Source of the DNA: Jeotgalibacillus sp. S-D1
GTDB lineage: Bacteria > Bacillota > Bacilli > Bacillales > Jeotgalibacillaceae
Direction of reading: 5' to 3'
Length of the DNA stretch: 64,000 nucleotides
Assembly (NCBI RefSeq): GCF_004358665.1
Contig: NZ_SMZR01000002.1
Location: forward strand, 558,001 to 622,000
Shown here piece after piece: positions 57,328 to 64,000 of this stretch (positions are counted from its first letter, which is position 1; each line of letters starts with the position of its first letter). The position numbers and the translations under genes were made by a program. Below the pieces are notes generated by a model. That model made no database searches and was not told the DNA's origin. It worked only from the letters and a program-made list of their open reading frames with translations.

Positions 57328-57758
57328 GATTGTCCCGCCTCCTTGTATTCGATCGTCATCGCATAATTACCAACCGGACTGCCTGCCATTTCAAGGTTGT
57401 AATTAACATGAAATTCACCCGTTTTCTTTGATGGGATGCGATGGGTATATTTTTTTGTATCAGTCAGCAAAGAAAGAGTGCCATATTCACTGTCATACGT
57501 GCTCATCATATGCTCGCCCGGTCTGAAGGCAAGACGCATTTTTAAAGCCCCGCTTCGTAAAATAACAGCCTGACTTTCTTCCATCTTAACAATCGTGCGG
57601 ACCGTGCCTTCTTCTTGTGACTCTTCATATTTTAAATAGTCTATATTATTTTTCGTCATCCATTCGCCGGTCGAAGTCAGTGTAAACTCTTCCTTCGAAC
57701 CATCTGTCTGGGTAATGACGGTTGTCAGTTTGATTGTTACTGGAATTGAGTTTTCCAC
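57324..57758 (-). CDS. ywiB: YwiB-like protein, DUF1934
   Basis: 144-residue small beta-barrel protein of the DUF1934 family (calycin-like), with [20 protein letters not shown] near residue 27 and [18 protein letters not shown] near 70. No catalytic motif known. The link to argS (4-bp overlap) is conserved in Bacillus and implies co-translation, but no role is established. GGAGTGGGAAAG precedes the start. Confidence 0.87.
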   Translation of the reverse strand: MENSIPVTIKLTTVITQTDGSKEEFTLTSTGEWMTKNNIDYLKYEESQEEGTVRTIVKMEESQAVILRSGALKMRLAFRPGEHMMSTYDSEYGTLSLLTDTKKYTHRIPSKKTGEFHVNYNLEMAGSPVGNYAMTIEYKEAGQS

Positions 57759-57941
57759 TTTCCCACTCCTTTAACCAGCCTTATGTGTCCATAAGCCGCT
57801 CGTAATTTCTAACCTTTCCATTATAAAAAGGTTTTGTCTGAAAAGCAATGCACGATTCGACAGGAGCAGCTTTCTTTTCAGTACTGCCCTTTTTCAGGAA
57901 AATTATTACTTTCAGATCCGGGAAATCCCGGCAGGATATTG

Positions 57942-57970
57942 AAAAAGCCGCCGGATAATCATCCGGCAGC
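57942..57970 (-). terminator. Terminator after speB
   Basis: Minus strand GCTGCCGGAT pairs with ATCCGGCGGC around a 4-nt loop, then TTTTT. Confidence 0.92.
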
Positions 57971-57979
57971 AGAATTTTT

Positions 57980-58852
57980 TTATTTCACCCATCCCAGGAT
58001 CATTTCACGCAGCAGCTTGCTTGCTGTGTTTGCTGTCTGTTCGGAAGAATCATAAACGGGAGCTACTTCTACAAGATCTGCTCCGACTACTTGAATATCC
58101 GATCCAGCAATGGCATGAATCGAAGCAAGCAGTTCACGGGAGGTAATGCCCCCGGCATCGACTGTCCCGGTGCCAGGTGCATGTGCCGGATCGAGAACAT
58201 CGATATCGATCGTCACATAAACAGGACGGCCTGCAAGTGACGGCAATATCTCTTTTAACGGCTCAAGCACTTCAAACTTGGATATATGCATACCGTTTTC
58301 TTTCGCCCAGTCAAACTCTTCTTTCATCCCTGAACGAATGCCAAACGAATAGACATTTTCCGGTCCGATATGCTCCGCGATTTTACGGATCGGCGTTGAG
58401 TGGGAAAGCGGCTCTCCCTCGTAATCTGTACGGAGGTCTGTGTGCGCGTCCATATGGATAATCGCAAGATTCGGGTGCTTTTTGGCAACTGCCTTCATGA
58501 CCGGCCAGGATACCAAATGCTCGCCGCCCATTCCAAGCGGAAATTTCCCGTCTTCCATTAATCCATCAATATACTCTTCAATTAAGTCGATGCTCTTGTA
58601 TGGATTTCCGAAAGGCAGCGGAATATCCCCGGCATCAAAATATTTTACGTCTTCCAGTTCACGGTCTAAATACGGGCTGTATTCTTCCAGACCGATTGAA
58701 ACCTCGCGAATACGGGAAGGACCGAAACGTGATCCCGGACGGTAGCTGACTGTCCAGTCCATCGGCATGCCGTAAATGACAGCTTGAGCATCCTCATATG
58801 ACGGATGGCTTTTAATAAATACATTTCCTGAATATGCTTCATCAAAACGCAT
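57980..58852 (-). CDS. speB: Agmatinase
   Basis: Mn-dependent ureohydrolase that converts agmatine to putrescine and urea. 290 residues. Metal ligands are visible in GGEHLVSWPVM near residue 108, IHMDAHTDLR near 133 (DAHTD) and VTIDIDVLDPAHAPGTG near 210 (DxDxxDP). It is 11 bp downstream of speE, so spermidine synthase and agmatinase form one polyamine operon. Arginase is excluded by the gene context and the agmatinase-like FDWTVSYRPG-type N-terminal region. Confidence 0.95.
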   Translation of the reverse strand: MRFDEAYSGNVFIKSHPSYEDAQAVIYGMPMDWTVSYRPGSRFGPSRIREVSIGLEEYSPYLDRELEDVKYFDAGDIPLPFGNPYKSIDLIEEYIDGLMEDGKFPLGMGGEHLVSWPVMKAVAKKHPNLAIIHMDAHTDLRTDYEGEPLSHSTPIRKIAEHIGPENVYSFGIRSGMKEEFDWAKENGMHISKFEVLEPLKEILPSLAGRPVYVTIDIDVLDPAHAPGTGTVDAGGITSRELLASIHAIAGSDIQVVGADLVEVAPVYDSSEQTANTASKLLREMILGWVK

Positions 58853-58863
58853 GGAATGACCTC

Positions 58864-59694
58864 CTATTCCGTTAAATCTTTCACGAATTTAGGAAGCACG
58901 AAGGAAGCATTGTGAAGCTCTTTCGTATAATATTTCGTGTCGATTTCATGGAAGCGTTCTTCTGCCACCTGTAGCGGATCATGTTTTTTAGAACCCATTG
59001 TAAAAGCCCACAGGCCGCTTGGATACGTTGGGATATTCGCTGTATAAAGGCGGGTGATCGGGAAAATTTCTTTTACATCGCCCATCACTTGTTTGATCAG
59101 GTCCGCTTTAAACCAAGGGTTGTCTGACTGTGCAACAAAGATTCCATCTTCTTTCAGCGCGTTTGAAATTCCTGAGTAGAATCCCTTTGTGAAAAGATTG
59201 ACCGCCGGGCCAACCGGCTCTGTAGAATCGACCATGATGACATCAAACTCATTTTCGCTTTCCGCGATATGCATGAAGCCGTCGCCTACGATTACCTCCA
59301 CGCGTTCATCTTCAAGATCTCCTGCAATTTCAGGAAGATATTTCTTTGAGTATTCGATTACTTTGCCATCAATTTCAACCAGCGTAGCCTTCTTCACAGA
59401 TGGGTGCTTTAGCACCTCACGGATCACGCCTCCGTCTCCTCCTCCTACTACCAGTACATTTTCAGGATTCGGGTGAGTAAATAGCGGTACATGGGCAACC
59501 ATTTCGTGATAAACAAATTCGTCACGCTGAGAAGTCATTACCATGCCGTCTAAAAACAGCATATTGCCCCACTCTTCTGTTTCTGCCATTTCCAGATGCT
59601 GAAAATCTGTTTTTTCTGTGTGAAGCGTTTTATTTACCTTCATTGTAATTCCAAAGTTTTCTGTCTGTTTTTCTGTAAACCAAAAACCTGCCAT
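58864..59694 (-). CDS. speE: Spermidine synthase
   Basis: Transfers an aminopropyl group from decarboxylated SAM to putrescine. 276 residues. The aminopropyltransferase signature is seen as [18 protein letters not shown] near residue 80 and the catalytic Asp-containing motif in [14 protein letters not shown] near 152. AAAGGAG lies before the ATG. Located between speB and the divergent pbpG, as in B. subtilis. Confidence 0.96.
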   Translation of the reverse strand: MAGFWFTEKQTENFGITMKVNKTLHTEKTDFQHLEMAETEEWGNMLFLDGMVMTSQRDEFVYHEMVAHVPLFTHPNPENVLVVGGGDGGVIREVLKHPSVKKATLVEIDGKVIEYSKKYLPEIAGDLEDERVEVIVGDGFMHIAESENEFDVIMVDSTEPVGPAVNLFTKGFYSGISNALKEDGIFVAQSDNPWFKADLIKQVMGDVKEIFPITRLYTANIPTYPSGLWAFTMGSKKHDPLQVAEERFHEIDTKYYTKELHNASFVLPKFVKDLTE

Positions 59695-59924
59695 TTTTTA
59701 TTCTCCTTTTTAACCTATATTTAAAAGACCATCATTGTTCGAAAGTTAGCAATGTGTTTATCATTAGTTATGCACTGTTTTCCACATTTAAAAAATAAAA
59801 AACACACATGACAAAATTATAGAGATAAACAGTAAAATTACAAGAGATTTGTCGAAAATATAATGGTTTTTCGGACGGAATTAAAAATAAGGATGCCTGC
59901 AATCCATGCTCTTGAAAAAGTGGC

Positions 59925-59954
59925 GTTTAAAATCTTGTCATTGCGCTCATACTA
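59925..59954 (+). promoter_or_regulatory. Sigma-G-like promoter of the penicillin-binding protein gene
   Basis: CATACTA at 59948-59954 is an exact sigma-G -10 sequence, with GTTTAA 17 bp upstream as a partial -35. It lies 32 bp before the start codon. Forespore expression is known for B. subtilis pbpG. Confidence 0.6.
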
Positions 59955-59986
59955 ACGAATAAAAGACAATCGGGAGTGGGGAAATT

Positions 59987-62065
59987 ATGGGAAGATTGGA
60001 AAGGAGAAAACGACAGAGATGGAAACGGCCGGTAAGATATGGACTCCTGTCCATTATCATTTTTACCGGGATCTGGAGCCTTGCCACAATCAGTCTCTAT
60101 ATCTATGCCAAAACAACTGGTCCTCCTTCGATCGCAGTCAGCCAGTCTACACTTATTTATTCCATTGATGATAAACCAATGGGCGAACATCATACGGGTG
60201 AAAAGCGGTATTGGCAGCCTCTTGATAAGATTGCGCCCGATTTAATTAATGCCACGCTGGCTATTGAAGATCGCAAGTTTTATGACCATAAAGGCTTTGA
60301 TTATAAACGGATTGCAGGTGCTGTGGTTGCGGATGTGAAAGCTATGGCTAAAGTGCAGGGGGCCAGTACAATTTCGCAGCAATATGCGAGGAATCTTTAT
60401 CTGACACATGATAAAACCTGGAGCAGAAAACTGAATGAAGCGCTCTATACAGTTCGTTTAGAATGGAACTATGATAAAGAAAAAATATTAGAAGGCTATC
60501 TTAATACTATTTACTATGGTCACGGCTCCTATGGCATTGAAGCCGCAAGTCAATTCTACTTCGGCGTGCCTGCTAAGGATTTATCACTTGCTCAGGCAGC
60601 AATGATTGCCGGCATTCCAAAATCACCATCCGGCTATTCACCGGTTGACCATTTTGCCGATGCAAAGGAACGTCAGGAGCTCATTTTATCCTCGATGGTA
60701 ACAAACGGATCCATTACAGAAGGTGAGGCGGATCTTGCTAAGGATGAAAAGCTTGATATTAAAGCGAATCACCCGCATTCCACAGCAGATATTGCCCCTT
60801 ATTTCCAGGATGCAGTATGGGCAGAGCTTGAAGGCAAACTTGGGCTCGAGCCTCACTATTTAAAATACGGCGGCCTGAAAATCTACACAACACTGGATCC
60901 TGTTAAACAGCAAATTGCAGAAGATGTGGTCAAAGAGGTTGTGCCAGAGAAATCGCAAATTGAAGTTGGGTTTGCGGCCCTAAATCCAGATAACGGCTAT
61001 GTGGAGGCGCTGATAGGCGGTCGTGATTATGAAAAGAGTCCCTTTAACCGCATGACACAAGCAATGCGTCAGCCGGGCTCCACAATAAAGCCAATCCTAT
61101 ATACCGCCGCTCTGGAGCACGGTTTCACACCTGCAACTACGATGGCGAGTGAACCGACAACCTTCACTTATGATGATGGAAGAAGTGAATATACTCCGGA
61201 AAACTTTAATCATAAATTTGCGAACGGAGCGATTACACTGGCTCAGGCAATCGCCATTTCTGATAATATCTTTGCGGTCAAAACCCATCAATTTTTAGGT
61301 AATAATGCGCTTGAAGAAATGGGAAAACGCTTCGGTCTTCATTCAAAAATAGACAGCCGTCCAGCAGCAGCTCTTGGTTCCTCCGAGGTCATGCCTCTTG
61401 AAATGGTGAATTCCTATAATTTGTTTGCCAATGGAGGAAAACGGACAAAACCCGTATTTGTCAGACGGGTGGAAACAGCTGATGGAGAAGTCATCTATGA
61501 GCATAAAGAAAAACCGAAAAAAGCAGTCGACAGCAAGGTAGCATTTGTCATGGCACATATGCTGACAGGAACATTCGACCCTGCCTTAAACGATTATTCA
61601 ACCGTAACGGGCATTACGCTGTTAAATGAGAAATCAAGAGAATACGGGGCAAAATCAGGGACAACCAATACAGATCAATGGATGATCGGCTTCTCCCCTT
61701 CTCTTACGGCGGGTATCTGGACCGGCTACGATGATTCACAGGAAATAACCCTGAATGAGGATAAGGCTATTTCAAAGCTGGTCTGGATCCGTTTTATGGA
61801 AAGAGCACTTGAAGGCACAAAAGAAGAATACCTCGTTCCCCCAGATGGCGTTGTGGCTGTCAGCATGGACCCGCACTCAGGAATGCTTGCAGGTGACGCC
61901 TGTGAAGGTGAACGAAAAGCATATTTTCTAAAGAAAACAGAACCGCTTGAAGCCTGTTCCGATAACCCTGACATCGAGCCTCCTGGAGAGCCGGTTATGA
62001 CCCCGCCTGAAGAACCTGAAGAAATAGACGAAGCAGATGCAAACTGGCTGGAAAGATGGTTTTAA
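59987..62065 (+). CDS. pbpG: Class A penicillin-binding protein (PBP2d/PbpG-like)
   Basis: Bifunctional peptidoglycan synthase, 692 residues, anchored by one membrane segment (YGLLSIIIFTGIWSLATISLYIYA, residues about 18-42). The glycosyltransferase 51 domain has the catalytic Glu in LAIEDRKFYDHKGFD near 90. The transpeptidase domain has SxxK in QPGSTIKPI near 365, SxN in AISDNIFA near 425 and KTG-type KSGTTNTD near 560. The tail is Pro/Glu-rich. In B. subtilis this PBP works in spore peptidoglycan synthesis. GGGAGTGGGG precedes the ATG. Confidence 0.95.
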   Translation: MGRLERRKRQRWKRPVRYGLLSIIIFTGIWSLATISLYIYAKTTGPPSIAVSQSTLIYSIDDKPMGEHHTGEKRYWQPLDKIAPDLINATLAIEDRKFYDHKGFDYKRIAGAVVADVKAMAKVQGASTISQQYARNLYLTHDKTWSRKLNEALYTVRLEWNYDKEKILEGYLNTIYYGHGSYGIEAASQFYFGVPAKDLSLAQAAMIAGIPKSPSGYSPVDHFADAKERQELILSSMVTNGSITEGEADLAKDEKLDIKANHPHSTADIAPYFQDAVWAELEGKLGLEPHYLKYGGLKIYTTLDPVKQQIAEDVVKEVVPEKSQIEVGFAALNPDNGYVEALIGGRDYEKSPFNRMTQAMRQPGSTIKPILYTAALEHGFTPATTMASEPTTFTYDDGRSEYTPENFNHKFANGAITLAQAIAISDNIFAVKTHQFLGNNALEEMGKRFGLHSKIDSRPAAALGSSEVMPLEMVNSYNLFANGGKRTKPVFVRRVETADGEVIYEHKEKPKKAVDSKVAFVMAHMLTGTFDPALNDYSTVTGITLLNEKSREYGAKSGTTNTDQWMIGFSPSLTAGIWTGYDDSQEITLNEDKAISKLVWIRFMERALEGTKEEYLVPPDGVVAVSMDPHSGMLAGDACEGERKAYFLKKTEPLEACSDNPDIEPPGEPVMTPPEEPEEIDEADANWLERWF

Positions 62066-62069
62066 AGCA

Positions 62070-62111
62070 TAAAACCTCCGTTAAAAGGGATTTCCCTTAA
62101 CGGAGGTTTTT
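62070..62111 (+). terminator. Terminator after pbpG
   Basis: AAACCTCCGTTAA...AGGGA pairs with TCCCTTAACGGAGGTTT (small bulge), then T-run, 5 bp after the stop. Confidence 0.92.
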
Positions 62112-62163
62112 TGTTCGTGAGTTTTTTTAATTTAGTTGGCGCTCTCCTCGGAGGCGGAATGGT

Positions 62164-62354
62164 CGGGATATCTAACCTGTTATTGTGTATATCGATCACT
62201 TCCAGGCATTTATCTTATGTCTTTACTGTTTTATCGATCAACATGACTCATTTATCGGTCATCTTCTTATTTATCGGCAATATATCGATCAGCTATTCCT
62301 TTATATCGATCACTTTTTACAAAATATCACTCAACCTTTTGATTATATCGGTCG
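62164..62354 (-). repeat. Array B: nine 21-bp-spaced TGATCGATA repeats
   Basis: Cores read on the minus strand. The reference base falls at 62349, 62328, 62307, 62286, then 30 bp to 62256, then 62235, 62214, 62193 and 62172. Every other step is 21 bp. An extra TATCG at 62275 lies inside the 30-bp step. Same four-gap-five order as array A. It fills the space between the convergent pbpG and ywhD genes; the rest of that gap holds two terminators only. Confidence 0.85.
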
Positions 62355-62396
62355 GTCGGAAAACAAACACATTTACTTATTTGTTAAAAGATAAAA

Positions 62397-62434
62397 TAAA
62401 AAACCCCGGGGTGTGCGGCCTCGGGGTTTTTTTG
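62397..62434. terminator. Bidirectional terminator between pbpG and ywhD
   Basis: AAACCCCG (62401-62408) pairs with CGGGGTTT (62422-62429). T-runs follow the stem on both strands, so it can stop transcripts from either side. Confidence 0.85.
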
Positions 62435-62553
62435 TCCTAGTTACACATTTATGCAACTGTATTAGTAGTGTACTCCGTTTCGACAATTTGGGCAATAAAG
62501 GATGCCAATTTTGAGTAAAACGTCACAATTTGTTCACGCGTTTCCTGCTGTTA

Positions 62554-63063
62554 TTAATTTGTTTCGAGTGCCTTCTGAAGAACAGGGTCCGAGTTCGTCC
62601 ACATATCCTGATTGTGAGCCTGTAAAAATTCGGCAAGTACCCTCTTCGACTTTTCATCCATTTTCTCCACTACGATCTTTCGTTTCATGGATTTGTCCAT
62701 TAAATTCACATGCTCCGGCAGCAGCTTATAGCCGCGGCGTTTTTCACGATTCACAACCATTTCACAGGCGGTAACCCCCGCATAATAAGGGCCCTCCTGC
62801 TTGCGATCGATGGTTACCCACACAAGCCAAAACTGCTTACCGCCTTCAGAGTCCTCACGATTTTGGGTAAATTTAACACCCTTTTCTGCTTTTGAACGCG
62901 CGTGCATTGCACCCACATCTATTTCAGCGTGCCCCTCTTCTACATCTATAATAACGGGTGAAACATTATCTAAACTGAGCGCACCAATACCAAAACCGCC
63001 ATGTCCGTCAGTTGGGTCGTTTTTAATAATATTGAAACCGATACTTTTCTTTTTTTCGCTCAT
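62554..63063 (-). CDS. ywhD: YwhD-like protein
   Basis: 169-residue soluble protein of the YwhD family, function unknown. It has a conserved start IGFNIIKNDPTDGHGGFGIGALSLDNVSPVI and a central EGPYYAGVTACEMVVNREKRRGYKLLPEHVNLMDKSMK region. No membrane segment or catalytic motif is recognisable. It lies 19 bp after ywhC on the same strand, so they are co-transcribed. Confidence 0.87.
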   Translation of the reverse strand: MSEKKKSIGFNIIKNDPTDGHGGFGIGALSLDNVSPVIIDVEEGHAEIDVGAMHARSKAEKGVKFTQNREDSEGGKQFWLVWVTIDRKQEGPYYAGVTACEMVVNREKRRGYKLLPEHVNLMDKSMKRKIVVEKMDEKSKRVLAEFLQAHNQDMWTNSDPVLQKALETN

Positions 63064-63082
63064 CCTGATTCACTCCTCAATC

Positions 63083-63733
63083 TTATAATCCCAGCATTGC
63101 TGCAATGATCATTCCAAAAAACTGCTGTATTGCAGGAATGGTCGTATTAAATAAGGGGGTAATTGTATAATTGCTCAGCGGCGTAATGGCTATGATTAAA
63201 AATAGCAGTCCGCCATATTGTTCATACTGCGTTAATTTGGGTCTGATTCGATTAGGTACCAAATCTGAAATAATCCGATATCCATCAAGCGGCGGAAGCG
63301 GAATTAAATTAAACACAAACAGCAAAATGTTCAAACTGATCATGGTCATCAATAAACCTGTCACAAATAAAGGAACTTGAACCCCAGCTGTCACCAGTGC
63401 AATATAAGCAGTCTGAGCCGCAAAAGCAAGGACCAGGTTCGTCAGCGGGCCGGCAATTGAAACGAGCACACCCGCGAGCCGGGGCCGTTTAAAATAAAAT
63501 CGATTAACCGGAACAGGTTTGGCCCACCCAAATCCTATAATAAAGATCAGAATCGTACCGATCGGATCCAGATGTTTGATGGGATTCAGGGTTAATCTTC
63601 CCTGATTTTTGGCTGTAGGATCACCAAATTTATAAGCTGTATAGGCATGAGCCAATTCATGCAGCGTGAAGGCAATTAACAGTGTAATAATAATATACAC
63701 GAGCTGCTCGGGGTTATTAAATAATGTAAACAC
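63083..63733 (-). CDS. ywhC: Site-2 protease family membrane metalloprotease (YwhC, M50)
   Basis: 216-residue membrane protein with about six hydrophobic segments. The zinc motif HExxH is in FTLHELAHAYTAYKFGDPTAKNQGRLTLNP near residue 22, and the third ligand Asp is in LIPLPPLDGYRI near 146 (NPxPxLDG-like). Intramembrane protease of the M50 family; substrate unknown. AAGGAAG precedes the start at 63733. Confidence 0.9.
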   Translation of the reverse strand: MFTLFNNPEQLVYIIITLLIAFTLHELAHAYTAYKFGDPTAKNQGRLTLNPIKHLDPIGTILIFIIGFGWAKPVPVNRFYFKRPRLAGVLVSIAGPLTNLVLAFAAQTAYIALVTAGVQVPLFVTGLLMTMISLNILLFVFNLIPLPPLDGYRIISDLVPNRIRPKLTQYEQYGGLLFLIIAITPLSNYTITPLFNTTIPAIQQFFGMIIAAMLGL

Positions 63734-63893
63734 GCTTCAACTTCCTTTCATACGACCAATTTTGCGCGCATCTTACTTGTGTTATTATGTCGGTCGTTTA
63801 CACTTAAAGAAGCAGCGGCTGATTGATTCGATTGTATCACATTTTGAATCGTACATACGACGCTGAAAGTTTATTAGAAAGGAGAATACACAT

Positions 63894-64000
63894 ATGCCTT
63901 ATGTAACAGTAAAAATGATCGAGGGACGCTCTGAGGATCAAAAAAAAGCACTGGTAGAGAAAGTAACGGCTGCAGTTGTTGAAACAACAGGCGCTCCGGC
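63894..64000 (+). CDS. ywhB: 4-oxalocrotonate tautomerase family protein, N-terminal part
   Basis: First 35 codons, MPYVTVKMIEGRSEDQKKALVEKV and onward, of a tautomerase of about 60-70 residues that runs past the window end. After Met removal Pro1 is the catalytic base, and Arg11-type residue falls in EGRSEDQK. AAAGGAG lies 11 nt before the ATG. B. subtilis ywhB next to ywhC agrees. The physiological substrate of this family in Bacillus is unsettled. Confidence 0.88.
   Translation, partial: MPYVTVKMIEGRSEDQKKALVEKVTAAVVETTGAP

Noticed and set aside
62111-62440. Rightward open frame over array B
   Set aside because: It starts inside the pbpG terminator and runs through the array on the strand opposite to the heptad frame; composition follows the repeat. 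No recognisable product.

Overview
The window comes from a low-GC, endospore-forming member of the Bacillales. It carries spoIIR, spo0F, a forespore-type class A penicillin-binding protein, RNA polymerase delta (rpoE) and the conserved order mntP-ywlC-spoIIR-prmC-prfA-tdk-rpmE-rho-glpX-murA-fsa-fba-spo0F-ywjG-pyrG-rpoE. Further on come the beta-oxidation genes with fadF and cls, then argS-ywiB-speB-speE-pbpG-ywhD-ywhC-ywhB. This is the Bacillus subtilis ywl-ywh backbone with blocks inserted. The combination (fused IcmF, a large cobalamin salvage operon, luxS inside a cysteine-synthesis operon) would fit a Bacillaceae or Planococcaceae relative such as Jeotgalibacillus; the genus is a guess.

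Layout. 1-9300 is a galactoside/arabinoside utilisation island: a leftward galK-galM-GH2-galE operon diverges from a rightward ABC sugar importer plus GH43 hydrolase, with a cre site and a ROK-type operator between them. 9400-25700 is the housekeeping backbone. It includes a DnaA-box cluster at ywlC/spoIIR, a glpX broken by one in-frame stop, sigma-H and Spo0A sites at spo0F, and the CTP-responsive leader of pyrG. 25750-38650 is branched-chain and fatty acid metabolism: icmF with a TetR regulator, two acyl-CoA dehydrogenases, hbd, thiolase, fadF and cardiolipin synthase. 38644-49700 is one B12-riboswitch-controlled operon for corrinoid uptake (btuFCD-cbiZ) and salvage/assembly (cbiB, cobD, cobU, cobQ, cobS, cobC, pduO, a CblS-like protein); its product is the cofactor of IcmF next door. 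49800-54460 holds an MhqR-type dioxygenase gene and the yrrT-luxS-mccA-mccB operon, which recycles S-adenosylhomocysteine sulfur into cysteine. 54600-64000 returns to the backbone: argS, polyamine synthesis, the forespore PBP and the ywhDCB genes.

The least explained content is intergenic. (1) Three arrays of a degenerate core (TGATCGATA) repeat every 21 bp and share the same internal 30-bp step after the fourth unit (30079-30271, 50941-51064, 62164-62354). (2) A dispersed repeat family at 17099-17503, 23003-23161 and 34914-35106 has variable bases but conserved pairing, and abuts the stop codons of glpX and pyrG. No rRNA, tRNA, CRISPR, prophage or insertion sequence was seen.
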